Assembly (NCBI GenBank): GCA_036784855.1
Contig: JAZDSV010000025.1
Span: 124,001-188,000, forward strand
Direction: 5' to 3'
Origin: Aphelidium insulamus
Lineage: Eukaryota > Aphelidiomycota > Aphelidea > Aphelidiaceae
Length of the DNA: 64,000 nt
Made by a program: the position numbers and the translations under genes. The first letter of the stretch is position 1, and each line of letters opens with the position of its first letter. The notes beneath the pieces are model-generated. The model ran no database searches, had not been told where the DNA came from, and saw only the letters and a list, made by a program, of their open reading frames with translations. Of the stretch, positions 11,218 through 22,542 are shown piece after piece.

Positions 11218-11973
11218 ATGGTGAACACGAAATCAGCCATTTCCGCATGTGTGCTGGGTGCCGCGTCGTGCGTCTCTGCTCTGGTGGCCACTCCAACATT
11301 CCCCACTGCACCGCAGTTTACCACAACAGTCACTGTGGCTGCAGTGGATGTCACCATGCACGCTGACGTGCCAAAAAAGCGCATCCATTTGGCGATGGAG
11401 GAAGATGGCAACTTATTCTACGTGGATGTATGATTCCTTTTTATCATGTGCTTGGTAATTGTTTAATTTAATATATTAACTCTAACAGGGCGTGATCTAC
11501 GCGTACCCAGAAGGCCTTCCGCTGTGCCTGCGCACGCCGCCTCTAGACATCAACTTGAACCTGTTTGACAAATCCAATGTGCGTGTTTAACTATTATGTA
11601 ACAACAAACTTCTTATATGTATGTATAGTGGAATGCCACCGTCGATCTCAATGGAGTGACCGTGGACCACTACGTGAACGTGTTCAGCCTGATCAACGAG
11701 GACTACAACGCCGAGATGTACGTGGACCACACCACCAAGGACTACGTGTCGTACGTGGACATGTCGGACCCCGTTCCCGCCTACTTCTCCTCCTTCAAGC
11801 GTACCGTGTCGGCTTCGGCCTTCAACCCGCCGTTCCCGTTCTTCTTGTGCCTGGACCTGCCGGACCTGCCCTTCTGGGACGTCGTGGATGACATGGTGCA
11901 CAACAAGGGTGCCAAAGTTGCCGGTGCGCTGAAGGAGCACGCACAGAAGCAGCGACTGCTTCTGCAACAGTAA
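11218..11973 (+). CDS. Secreted small protein, tandem family copy 3
   Basis: Exons 11218-11427, 11489-11578, 11629-11973; 214 aa with the same exon sizes as copy 1. It has an intact signal peptide (MVNTKSAISACVLGAASC), the FPTAPQFTTT block, MYVDHTT, SASAFNPPFPFFLCLD and the full-length Lys/Gln-rich tail. Exon 3 is almost identical to copy 2 up to the deletion point, so copies 2 and 3 are the most recent duplicates and copy 1 is older. Function unknown; the secreted nature and recent amplification suggest an extracellular role. Confidence 0.85.
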
Positions 11974-12124
11974 AAGTGCTTTCCATCGCGGGCCAGTGGA
12001 GTCCCAGTACCCCGCAATACCTCACTAAAATTGGAATAAAGTTCCAATATCACCAAATATCATTCAATTAGTTGCTGCAGAGAAGATCTATGTCTGTATG
12101 TGTGTGCGGACATATGCATGCTGC

Positions 12125-12831
12125 TTATTGCCGTGAAAGCTGTTTCCGCAGCTCCAGCAACCGCTTCAGCCCCGGGATCCACTGGTTGTTGGCAGAGTCG
12201 TGGCTGAACACGCTCGTCATCAGTGCCGTAACAGCCTTGCCGGCAGCCGCGTCATCACCGGCCGCCACGGCTATACAATGATGAATGAGGAGATTGTCAT
12301 TCAAATACATATATCACTCACATACCAGCCAGGAAGAGCTGCAACTGCGGGAATCCGGCCGCCACAGACTCCATTGGCGCGTCTCCACCAGCACCGCCAG
12401 CAGCCTGCAGCAGTGTTACAAGTGGCTGCACCTTTTTCTCCGCATCATCCAGCATCCGTCTGTGCGTGGGTGTCTGCGATTGAATGGTGTTGGCATCTCC
12501 AGTAGGTACATATTTATCACTGGGGCCACTTGCCGCACCGTCGGCCTCGCACCGTGCGCGACAGTCACCGAGTAAGCTGTCCACCTGTGCCGCCATAGAC
12601 GTGTAGTCCACGGCGGCGGGCAGGGGCGTGCCGGACCGGGACGATGGATCCGACGAGTCTTGATCAGTGGCGGCCGACCTGGCGCAGAGTCAGCCGGAAT
12701 GTGTGTGGTGTGAGGTACACGTAAGTGGACACGTAAGCGTACCCGCTGCGCCGCGCAAAAATGTCCATTGGCGGATCGTTCCAGCCGGGCGGGTATTGCT
12801 GGCCAGCAGCGGTGAAATTATTGCCGCTCAT
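12125..12831 (-). CDS. SRA1: SRA1 domain protein (steroid receptor RNA activator-like)
   Basis: Exons on the minus strand: 12831-12719, 12678-12326, 12270-12125; 203 aa. The N-terminus carries the SRA1 signature GQQYPPGWNDPP close to the start. After a low-complexity linker comes the helical SRA1 domain, with DYTSMAAQVDSLLGDC and a C-terminal NNQWIPGLKRLLEL matching the family's QWMVGVKRLI-like end. In animals SRA1 protein is tied to transcription regulation, and the same domain forms the C-terminus of the COPII coat protein Sec31. Here it stands alone, without Sec31 WD40 or proline-rich parts. Introns are 40 and 55 bp. Its role in this organism is inference. Confidence 0.82.
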
Positions 12832-13681
12832 TGTGCGTGTCTGCTGTCAACTGTGGCGGGTGGGTGGCGTTTGTGTCAGTCGCTCCATGGCAACAGGTAC
12901 TTCGTGTCACTACATATATGTATATATAATCACAGCTACAAAGTACAGTTGTTACACTAAAACTCCACGCACACGCACACATACACAGATACTCGCAGTC
13001 GAGTTGAAGTCCTGTCTCACACTGTATAATATCAGCAGCTATCCAATCACACGTGTCAGTTGGAACAATACATGCTTACTACGCATGTATAGTAGTTAAG
13101 AGGTGTAATCAAACTAATGACGGCTAGTTTATTAATACGCGCATAGCATACGTATCGGTTGGGCAGTCAGCACAGTTATACACCCAAGAACTTGCAATAA
13201 TATACTAACACAGTTTGCAATATATTTGTATCTAATATAACATAATACAATTAATATAATATATAATGTATCTTTGACGTATATGTAGTGTGCATAAGCG
13301 TATCAGGTAAACACGAGGACATGAAAGGAAAATGCTAGAAGAGCATATACGCTATGTGTAATACCACTGGTGTAACTATAATCTAGTGTCATACATGCAT
13401 ATCGTCGGCCATGTTGCATAGCGTGGATATCATTCAGGAGCACAGGAGAAGTAACTGCAATGAGAGTGAGAATTGAATGCAGTCATCAAGAGTTTAAATC
13501 CAAGGCCACAACACCCAGCTACAAATGCTTGATATAAAGTTGATATATCCAGTGAGAGAATGGGAACGAGGAACAGAATTAATTGCACTGATGTAACGTG
13601 CACAGCAAACGCGGTAGCCAAGGCTGCAATCGGGCAAACAACCGCGCTAATTATCCCCCATTCCATTCAATAATACTAAAC
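12832..13681. other. Intergenic, 850 bp
   Basis: Divergent spacer between SRA1 (minus) and the HECT ligase (plus), strongly AT-rich around 13190-13280. No gene or RNA is recognised. Confidence 0.6.
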
Positions 13682-16600
13682 ATGCTGCATCACAGCCGGT
13701 CTGCGCCAAACCTGCATGACGCGCTGCCTGCGCACACCGTGGTTGTCTCTGATACTGCTGCGACGGAGAGTGTTGGCGATGTGGGTGTGCCACTCGGCTC
13801 GCAGTCATCACAGCTAGACTTTGAGCTGTCGTTCCAGCAGCGCTTTGACATGTACGTGCGTGTATCGATGTGGCTGCCAGTCCATATCTATACATACAAC
13901 TATATGTCTATATGTTGACATGTATTCCTTATCGCTGAAATTCCACGCAGAATCCACCGCCAGCTGACGAGTGGGTGTGGTCGGCCACCGGGCACGTGCA
14001 GCCACAAGTTGTGCCGATCGTCGTTCAGCAAGGCCGCCACAGATGCCCACAGTAGCGCGGACCCGACGGCGCGTCTCCGTGCATCCGCCCTCTTTCCGTC
14101 CACGCCGAACGCTGCGTACGTCATGGCGCTGCAGTTGGCGTCGCGGCGACCGTTCCGACATCAAATGGTGTGCCCGTTCTTGCTGCGAGAGCACACCGAC
14201 CGGCAAGTGTCCACCACATCCCGGCTGCCCGCAGACCGCATCACCATACAGCCATACATCTACTCGCTGTTTGCGGGTGGTGAGCCGGTCGCCGCGAGTG
14301 GCGCCGCTTCCGACAACGCAGCCCCTCCGCGACTCTCGGTGACCACTGGTAACTACTCTGGCGATAATTATATCGCACCCCAGCACACCAGTACAGCCGC
14401 ACACCAGCCGTCATACCAGCCACATCCCATGCCGCAGTCGCCGCTCATGTCTGCAACGCCGCGCAAGGAGCACGCCACCGAGTTCACCACACAGCTCACT
14501 GGCCTGTCCATGTGGCAGCGTGCCAAGTCTGTCTTGGACCTGCCATCGCTCTTCTCTGCCTCTGGTAATATTTTTGTATTGCATTATATGTAATGTTTAA
14601 TTATTAATGTTCAGTGTCGTTGCGGGAACCGGCGGAACCAGTATTGCCGCTTGGGGACACCTTGGAGTACGCTGCTGGCTATGCGACACCCTCGCCATCC
14701 TCTGCCGCGTCTTCTCCCCCGGGATCACGGCCGCTGTCACGGAATCAATCGCGCGAGTCGCTCCTGCAGTGGTCGTACTCGCGCGATAGTCTGCTACTGG
14801 AACCAGCCGCTGATAATGCTCTGCCGTCCAGTGTATCGCTGGAGTACTTTGAGATGGTTGCGCAGGCTGCGGACACCGCGGATGCATCCATGGATGACTC
14901 GAAACAGTTTCACCGGCTCGTCAAGCACATGTTCTCGTCGCCCGGCGTTCTCGGCAACAGCTTCCTCCACCATCGCAACGATTCTGTCCACACGGACGCC
15001 TCGCAGTTGATACTGATGGGCGTTGCGGTGCCGCAGCTCCGTGCCGCCTTCAGGCTGTTGCAGCGGCGGTGTCGCGATGACGACACTCTGCGAGACACGT
15101 TCTCGGCCGCGCTCGAGATTATGCTGGCCAGGCTGGAATCGTCGGCGCGGACGTGGCGCTGTGGAGGAACTGACGGAACTCAGTTGGCGGCCATGGGCAA
15201 GCACAGTAGCAAGTTATTGTCGCAGAGCAGTGCCATCAAACGGTTGCGGCCATTGCTGATGCTGCTCGAGGCGCCGATACTGGCGGAGGAAGAGTGCTAC
15301 GACACGCTGACGCGGAGATTTCTCGCGGTGCTGTGCAGCCTGCACAAGAGCATCAAGGCGTTGCTGGTGGCGCAGCTGGCAAGCGGATACTCCCGGGACG
15401 AGCCGGGGTTCCAGTCGCTGGTGACCATGGTCCGCGGGTTCTTGTTTGCCCGGTTTCACGCCACGCCCAGTCAGACGGATCCGTGTGTGGCGGCCGTGCG
15501 CACCCTGAGCCTCCTGTTCAATGTCAATGAGGCGTCGGCACAGTTCCGCAGTCACATCGACATCACCAGCACTGTGCCGGGCGTGTCCAACACGCGCTGC
15601 ATCCTGCCGTACAGTGCGTTCTACTGCACCGTAGTGGGCGATCAACTGGATTTGGGTGGTGGTAGTGGCGGTAATAATAATAACTTGCTGGCAGCGATGA
15701 ACTGGAAGGACGAGTACGCGCGGTGGTTGAAGCTGCAGCGACAGCCGCGACTCCTGCGCACCGCCTTCTCCTTCCTCAACTATCCGTTCCTGTTTGATCC
15801 CATTGTCAAGACACGGGTGCTGCGCGTGGAGAGTCTGGCGCGCATGAGCGCCTGGTTTGAAAGTGCGTTCGTGCACCACGCATTCGTCTCCACCGCCAAG
15901 AAGATGGCCGGCGGGTTCAGTGGCGCTCGTCGGCTGGCTGATTCCGCTGATTCCAACGATGACGACGACGTTGTGGAAGGTGACTTGAACGACGTAGGAG
16001 ATTCGCCGGCACGTACCGCTGCTACTGGTGGTGATTCAAATCTGTCACAGCAGCCTGCCGACACTGTGGCGCGCATAGAGACCGCATTCAAGAACATCAT
16101 GTCGCCGTATTTGGTGCTGGAAATTCGCCGTGACCACTTTGTGGAAGATACGCTTGTGCAGGTAACCATGCCATCAAGCAATGCTGTATATTCTTACATA
16201 CTTTGCAGTTGGAATTGAAGAATCACGACCTGCACAAGCCGCTGCGCATAAAGTTTGTGTCAATGGGCGAGGAGGGACTTGATCAGGGCGGCGTGCAGAC
16301 GGAATTCTTTCAGCTGATCCTGCAAAAGCTGCTGGACCCGGCATACGGCTTGTTTGTGTACGAGAAGGAGGCGCGTCTGAGCTGGATCAACGGCTTCAGC
16401 CTGGAGGATCTGCGGTTCTTCCGGCTGTTTGGCACCGTGCTCGGTCTGGCCGTGTACAATGGTGTGATGGTGGACGCCAGCCTGCCCGATGTGTTCTTCA
16501 AGAAGCTGCTGCTGGCCGCCGATGCCGCCACCACTGATACCACGGCGCATACGGCGCATTGGCAACCGGCCACCGATCTAGATGATATTGCGCATCTGTA

Positions 16601-17360
16601 TCCCGCGCTGTATCGGGGCCTGCGCCTGCTGCTTGCATGGGATGAGGAGCGTGACGGTGGCTCGGTGGAGGATGTGTTTTGTCGCAACTTTGAAATCAGC
16701 TACAGCGTGTACGACGAGGTCAAGACGGTGCCGCTGGTGAATGGCGGCGAGTCAGTAGCCGTGACGACCGGCAATCGCGACGTCTATGTACGGCTGTATG
16801 TTCAGCACTTGCTGGACAGGTCAGTGGCCACACAATTCGATGCCATACATTCCGGCTTCTGGCGAGTCATTGGTCCTCTGCAGTTGCCGCGCACAGACAA
16901 ACAGCAGCCATCGAGTATGCGAGCGGCGCCCTGCTATGCCGTCCGACTGTTCCGGCCAGAGGAGCTGCATCTGCTGTTAACGGGGCTGTCGGCGGAGCTG
17001 GACTCTACACTCTACTCATCAAAGTCTTTCGAGTCGCTGCGGGCCGCCGTCACTTACGAAGACTACACCCCTCAGTCCACGGCCATACAAAACTTTTGGT
17101 CGGTGGTGCTTGGCAGCGACTTCTCGGACGAGCAGCGCCGCAAACTGCTCTGGTTCGTCACGGCCAGCGATCGTGTGCCATTAGGTGGGTTCAAGGAGCT
17201 TACATTCTGCATTCAGCGCAACGGGGGTGATTCAAATCGGTTGCCGACTGCTCTAACGTGCTTTGGCCGCATGCTGCTGCCGGATTATGCCGGACGGGAA
17301 AAGATGCGTGATATGCTGAGCATGGCGGTGCAGGAGAGCCAGGGATTTGGCCTTCTCTGA
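13682..17360 (+). CDS. UBE3A: HECT E3 ubiquitin ligase with AZUL zinc finger (E6AP/UBE3A type)
   Basis: Exons 13682-13851, 13951-14564, 14615-16161, 16209-17360; 1160 aa, longer than human UBE3A (about 870). Exon 2 opens with an AZUL finger (IHRQLTSGCG, CSHKLCRSS), diagnostic of the UBE3A branch. A long Ser/Pro-rich insert and a helical middle region follow. The last ~400 residues are the HECT domain: PLRIKFVSMGEEGLDQGGVQ, GTVLGLAVYNGVMVD, and the catalytic Cys in LPTALTCFGRMLLPDY. It should take ubiquitin from an E2 through the thioester Cys and pass it to substrates; in animals the AZUL finger docks on the proteasome. An acidic tract (SNDDDDVVEGD) lies just before HECT. Substrates are unknown. 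Confidence 0.93.
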
Positions 17361-17816
17361 AGCGTAAACACTATTGATCATTAGAACGTTGCATGTTGCA
17401 TATTTATTGGTGAGACGGATCTTGTGTATTCATCCAACGTGATGATGGATATTGTTAGCCAGTGAAAGCGGTGTGAATACATCATCATCTAGGCCAGTGC
17501 TTCTCATTAATTGTGTACCAATATAGATCGACTCGCAGCTTTATGAAGTATGTTTGAGTCGAAGATTTTCAGAAAAACTGCGCTGACTGCCGATGCTGTT
17601 CCCACAGTGTTTGACATTGTACTCGACTCCGATGCGCCTAGATTCACACTGGGCTGCAACTAATACGACTACAAATCCACGCTTTGTCAAAGCGCATTAA
17701 TGGCGGAACGGACCAATAAATCTGTGTGCAACGTTAACAAATTACTGGCCTATCGGGCGCCTGCACAAGTCGGACATGCAGCAACTTCTTCCGTCTCACC
17801 CAAATTAAATTAAATA
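17361..17816. other. Intergenic, 456 bp
   Basis: Nothing recognised besides the presumed promoter of the small secreted gene. Confidence 0.6.
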
Positions 17817-18263
17817 ATGCAGCTGTTCAACAATATTGCCACACTATCTGCTGCCATACTGTTGTTGGTCGGAGCTGCGTCCGCGCAAAGCGTAGGCAGC
17901 TGCGGAGACGTCATCCGTGATGTGACATTTTCTCACGGTAACTACTATGAATGTGACCCAGTGGGGCAAGCACATATCAAGAAGTTGACCGCGATGCTGA
18001 CCAAGAAGCAAACGTATGTTGCTCGAATCAGATACGGCTCAACTGATTGCGCGGTTGGAACGGTGGCCAGCGTTGCGGCCAGACTTGCTGACGGGAAAAC
18101 GCGGCACGAGGGCTTGGTGTGGGTCAACAATCCAGAGACTTATACGTGCACGAATGAGACAGTTTCTGTTTCCACGGAAAGCAAGCCCTACAAAGAAGGA
18201 GACTGCATGAAAACTCAATACAGTTACGGCCATTCAGAGAAGTGGATTTGTCTCAAGACGTGA
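17817..18263 (+). CDS. Small secreted six-cysteine protein
   Basis: Single exon, 148 aa. A strong signal peptide (MQLFNNIATLSAAILLLVG, cut after ASAQ) precedes a mature part of about 125 residues with exactly six Cys (SCGD, YECD, DCAV, YTCT, DCMK, WICL), consistent with three disulfides. It has Thr/Ser-rich segments, one NETV glycosylation site and no transmembrane segment. I recognise no family. Size, Cys content and lack of introns resemble effector-like secreted proteins, but that is only a resemblance. Confidence 0.8.
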   Translation: MQLFNNIATLSAAILLLVGAASAQSVGSCGDVIRDVTFSHGNYYECDPVGQAHIKKLTAMLTKKQTYVARIRYGSTDCAVGTVASVAARLADGKTRHEGLVWVNNPETYTCTNETVSVSTESKPYKEGDCMKTQYSYGHSEKWICLKT

Positions 18264-18598
18264 TCAAAATGATGAAATATGTGATCAAAATGAATGAGTT
18301 GCATCGAAAGTCGAAATAATTAAATTCAAAATAACTAGTAATGCTGTCTGATGGTGTACCCAGATCTCTGAGTATCAGTAAGGAGATGGCTGGAGTGATC
18401 ATTTATATATGTATCCGCTTACAGGAAGTCTAAATCCATTTATCTATACACAGTCAGTCAGTTTCACCTTACACCAAATCACTAAACATTACGACACATT
18501 AAGTACTAGTAAATGTACATTAAGTACTGTACATAAGCAATAATTATTTATGTCTGGTGACGCATTTGTGTCAACGCAATCAACTCATTCAAGTCGAC
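18264..18598. other. Intergenic, 335 bp
   Basis: AT-rich spacer upstream of the cysteine desulfurase. No feature is recognised. Confidence 0.6.
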
Positions 18599-20267
18599 AT
18601 GCTGCCGATACAAGTTGGCCGCCGCGGATGCGCGCCACGCGGAATATTGCGCATGTGGCGCGCTGCCATGTCCACTTCTGCACCTGCACCCACGAAAATA
18701 TCCACTGTAGCGAGTACAGACCAAGCAGGGGACACTAATGGCACGAATGCGCGTCCCCTCTACCTGGACCTGCAGGCCACCACCCCGATGGACCCACGCG
18801 TCCTGGACGCCATGATGCCCTACTTCACCGAGCGCTTCGGCAACCCGCACTCACGCACACACATGTACGGCTGGGAGTCGGAGAAGGCCGTGGAGACGGC
18901 GCGCGGCCACGTAGCCGCCCTCATTGGCGCCCAGGACCCCAAGGAGATTGTGTTCACCAGCGGCGCCACCGAGAGCAACAACATGAGTGTGAAGGGTGTG
19001 GCGCGTTTTTACCGCGACAAGAAGCGGCACATAATCACCACGCAGACGGAGCACAAGTGTGTGCTGGACTCGTGCCGCGTGCTCCAGGAAGAGGGCTTTG
19101 ACGTCACGTACTTGCCCGTGAACAAGTTTGGTGTCGTGGACCCCAACTTGCTGCGCGAGTCCATCAGACCTGGTATGTACTATATATTGTGCATAGTGTA
19201 TGCTTAGCTATATTTGTTGATTATACTGATGCTTATACATATGTGGTGTGTCCATACTTGGATATCTGTACGCATGCAGTCTGTAGTGTATCTGAAGTTA
19301 CAACATATGTATATATATATATATATATATCTGTATATGTAGTGTATATTAACACTTGCACTAACTAGACACATCGCTGGTGTCGGTGATGGCGGTGAAC
19401 AATGAAATCGGCGTCATACAGCCGCTGTCTGAAATTGGGCGGATATGCCGCGAGCGCAAAGTGTTTTTCCACACGGACGCCGCGCAAGCTGTCGGCAAGG
19501 TGCCGATCGACGTCGACGCCATGAACATTGATCTGCTGAGCATTAGCGGGCACAAGATCTACGGTCCAAAGGGCATTGGAGCGCTGTACGTGCGTCGCCG
19601 ACCCCGTGTCCGCCTCGAGCCCATAATGAGCGGCGGTGGACAGGAGCGCGGTCTTCGCAGTGGCACTGTACGTATATAATCTACTTTTTTTGTAAAATTG
19701 AGTATATGAACAATTTACATTAGGTGCCCACACCACTGGTGGTCGGACTGGGTGAGGCGTGCAGACTGGCCCAGGAAGAAATGGCCAAGGATTACGAGCA
19801 TGTGTCGCGACTGTCACGCATGCTTATAGAGGGTGTGCGCGCCCGTGTACCGCACACCGTACTCAATGCATCCGACAAGCCGGGGGAGCACTACCCCGGC
19901 TGTGTCAACATATCGTTCGCCTACGTCGAGGGCGAATCGCTGCTGATGGCGCTCAAGGAGATTGCACTCAGCAGCGGCTCGGCGTGCACCAGCGCCAGTC
20001 TGGAGCCGAGCTATGTGTTGCGCGCGCTCGGCACCGAAGTCGAACTGGCGCACAGCAGCATCCGCTTCGGCATTGGCCGGTTCACCACCGAGGCAGACAT
20101 TCAATTCACTCTGGACCGGGTACTTGACGGTAATGTATATATAGACATACAACTAATCCATGATGCAGGTGGCCCAGCACGTGCAAAAGCTGCGCGACAT
20201 GTCGCCGCTGTGGGAGATGGTGCAGGAAGGCGTGGACCTGAAGAGCATAAAGTGGGCCCAGCATTGA
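18599..20267 (+). CDS. NFS1: Mitochondrial cysteine desulfurase
   Basis: PLP enzyme that takes sulfur from cysteine for Fe-S cluster assembly and tRNA thiolation. Exons 18599-19172, 19369-19667, 19724-20134, 20169-20267; 460 aa. The ATG at 18599 gives a basic presequence ([15 protein letters not shown]). Catalytic landmarks: [34 protein letters not shown] Lys in [10 protein letters not shown], sulfur-accepting Cys in [10 protein letters not shown]. The C-terminus has the eukaryotic extension ending SIKWAQH. Intron 1 (196 bp) holds a (TA)n run; intron 3 is only 34 bp, with ACTAATCC as a likely branch site. Expected to work with ISD11 and the ISCU scaffold, which are not in this window, and to supply clusters to enzymes such as the nearby aconitase. 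Confidence 0.96.
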
Positions 20268-20383
20268 CACCTAACCTCTGCACAAACAGATATATGCACA
20301 CCAGATATATATGCACACAAATACACACTATAATTATCTGTATCTACTTATACCGTGCGTGACTAACCATTCACCCAATGCCG

Positions 20384-20978
20384 CTATGCAACTTCCATCT
20401 TTTGCGGAATGAGCGCCTCGATCTTCTCCATAATGGCTTTGCGGCCGGGCGCAGCCGGGGCCATAATCAGATCGATGTTGCGGTGGATCTCCTTCACCTG
20501 CGCCTCCTTGACCTTGGCCAGGTCGGGCTGGATGCGGTTGGTGATGAACTGGCGCTGGCGCTTGTGTCTGACTTCCAGCACGCGCTTCATGGCGGCAATG
20601 GTGTTGCCCATCAGTTCACGGTCATATCGCAGCGGGACATTGCGCCTCTTTTCAAACTCGAACGTGGTGTCCTACACATTAATATATATATATATATATA
20701 TATATACAATATATAAATAAATGTACGCACCACCGTCATGTCCTTGCCGGCTGCTTTGCGGAACGCCTTGGTCCACTTGACCTTGCGCGGATTGCGCTTC
20801 ATCTTGAAGTTCTTGTGGCACTTTGAGCGGCAGAAGCGGAACACCTGCACACCAGACGCGTCAACACTGCACACACACCACCACACAGCACACGCACCTT
20901 GCTGTCATTGCGCACAAACATGATGCCGTGGCCGGGATACACCGTCGACGAGCAGAAGTAGCACTTTTCCAACCTCAT
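20384..20978 (-). CDS. RLP24: Ribosome biogenesis protein RLP24 (eL24 family)
   Basis: Exons 20978-20898, 20844-20731, 20671-20384; 160 aa. It begins [18 protein letters not shown], the RLP24/RSL24D1 form, and not the ribosomal eL24 form. The zinc-binding Cys pairs are CYFCSS and CRSKC, followed by the basic block [18 protein letters not shown] coiled-coil-like charged C-terminus ([14 protein letters not shown]) is typical of RLP24, which binds AAA-ATPase Drg1 through its tail and holds the eL24 site on pre-60S particles in the nucleolus. It is head-to-head with PAM18, 160 bp apart. Confidence 0.93.
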
Positions 20979-21138
20979 TTTCGCGTCGTTTGCTGATTTG
21001 CTTTGATTCTTGTAAGGTTGAAGTCTATCAATCAATCTCGTCGTCTCTTTCTCTCTCGCTCTCTCTCTCGTCTTCTCCTCTCATCTCGCTCTATCTGTCG
21101 ATACATCTATTGCAATCCATATATATACACACACACAG
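20979..21138. promoter_or_regulatory. Bidirectional promoter, RLP24 / PAM18
   Basis: Only 160 bp separate the two start codons, so the region must serve both. On the plus strand it holds a long CT-rich tract (21040-21100, repeated TCTCTC) and a short TATATA/CA run before the PAM18 ATG. No specific binding site is assigned. Confidence 0.45.
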
Positions 21139-21605
21139 ATGGCCTCGGCATTCATGGTCGGTTTGGGGGTGGCGTCCGTGGCTGTGGGCGCTCGTGTGGT
21201 GCTGCACGTGGCGCAGGCCAACCGGCACAAGCTCAACCCGGACAAGTTCGCGTCACTGGGCGCCTCCGTCATGGGCCAGTTCAAGGGTGCCGGGTATCTG
21301 CGCGGCGGCTTCGAGGCCAAGATGAGCCGGCGGGAAGCCTCTCAGATACTGGGCCTGCGGTGTGTATCTATCTATCCACTCTATCTATCCACTCTATCTA
21401 TCCACTCTATCTATCCACTCTATCTATCCCCTCCATCTATCTATATCTAACCACTTTACGCAGAGAGTCCACCACGCGTGACAAGATCAAGGAGGCGCAT
21501 AGAAGGATTATGCTACTGAACCATCCAGACCGCGGCGGCAGTCCATTCCTGGCAAGCAAGATCAACGAGGCCAAAGACTTGATGGAAAAGGCAAACCGAA
21601 GATAG
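21139..21605 (+). CDS. PAM18: J-protein of the mitochondrial import motor
   Basis: Exons 21139-21359 and 21464-21605; 120 aa. An N-terminal membrane segment ([20 protein letters not shown]) is followed by a C-terminal J domain: [19 protein letters not shown], then HPD in [10 protein letters not shown] and KINEAKDLM. This is the TIM14/PAM18/DNAJC19 layout. The protein sits in the inner membrane and stimulates mtHsp70 to pull precursors through TIM23. The single intron (21360-21463) holds an imperfect 13-bp tandem repeat (TCTATCTATCCAC). Length is typical for the family. Confidence 0.93.
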
Positions 21606-21650
21606 GATACAAATGATACAGCAAGGACAATATAGGGATATATATTTTAT

Positions 21651-22390
21651 CTATTGTGGCCAGCTGCGCAGTAGCTGTATGAATGCTTCAATGGTTGTGC
21701 GCGGCGGGGCAACCCGGGGATATTTCTCTTGCAGTTCGCGGGCGTGCTGCTCCGTGATGCCGGCCACGCCGTGCCCTTGTATCAACGATAGTGGCTTGCA
21801 CAGTTCCTCCTTCCTCGCTGTGGCTTTCTCTTTGAGCACTGCATTGAAGTCGCCGTACAGTTCTGCTGCTTTGGCGGCATAAGTGGCCGCACAGTACCTC
21901 CGCTCCATGTAATATTCCAAGCGGCACTTCCAGCCGTCCCTGCCCAAATCGTACTTCTTACTGGTGAATACCTTGAAGGCACAATCCATCAATACCGCGC
22001 TGATAGCCATCGCGATATTGCCAGCTTTGACGTGTCTGTCGCGTACAATTTGTAATCGTTCGTTCGCATCTGCCTCAAGAAGACTATTCAATTCCAGAGA
22101 GAGTTTCGCGTGAAGTGCCGCTGGCTCCGCCGCATTAAGCGCTTTGATGAGACCTCCCGGTTGCTGCTCCAGCTTGAGTGCGGATTCAAACAACTGGTCA
22201 CTCCGGGCCATAACGCTGCAGCAGGCAATCGCGCGCGTGTTCGTGGGACCTCGACTTCCGTGCTTGCTTCCCCCGCTTCACCGCCATCATCCAAAGTATG
22301 GCCAGTGGCGCGTCTGGGCACGCGTAAAGGCACACGGGCACACGTGGCTGATATCGCAAGCAGCGCGGCTATCTGCACCAGCAGAAGCAT
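21651..22390 (-). CDS. Secreted helix-rich protein A of a four-gene cluster
   Basis: Exon 1 22390-22344 encodes a signal peptide (MLLLVQIAALLAISA). A 128-bp GT-AG intron (22216-22343) joins it in frame to exon 2, 22215-21651; 203 aa. The mature part is almost all amphipathic helix, rich in Ala, Leu, Glu and Lys (KLEQQPGGLIKALNAAEPAA, YCAATYAAKAAELYGDFNAV), like stacked TPR-type hairpins. No domain is recognised. Three further minus-strand genes downstream of here (22.5-25.0 kb) share signal peptide plus helical Ala-rich body, so this is probably a diverged local family. Function unknown. The intron is inferred from frame and splice signals only. Confidence 0.6.
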
Positions 22391-22542
22391 TTTTATGCGA
22401 TGAGTAATGTGATCGACTGACTGGTTACGGGTAACAATGCGGAACCCTTCACTCTCGCAATGGGTCAAATGTGATTTCTGCCACTTGTTTAGTCATGCCA
22501 TGTCAATTTCTAGCACAATGTCGTTGTCCATTTCTAGTTCGA

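Noticed and set aside
12072-12505. Plus-strand open frames opposite the SRA1 gene
   Set aside because: They are antisense to exons with clear SRA1 homology and show no recognisable protein features.
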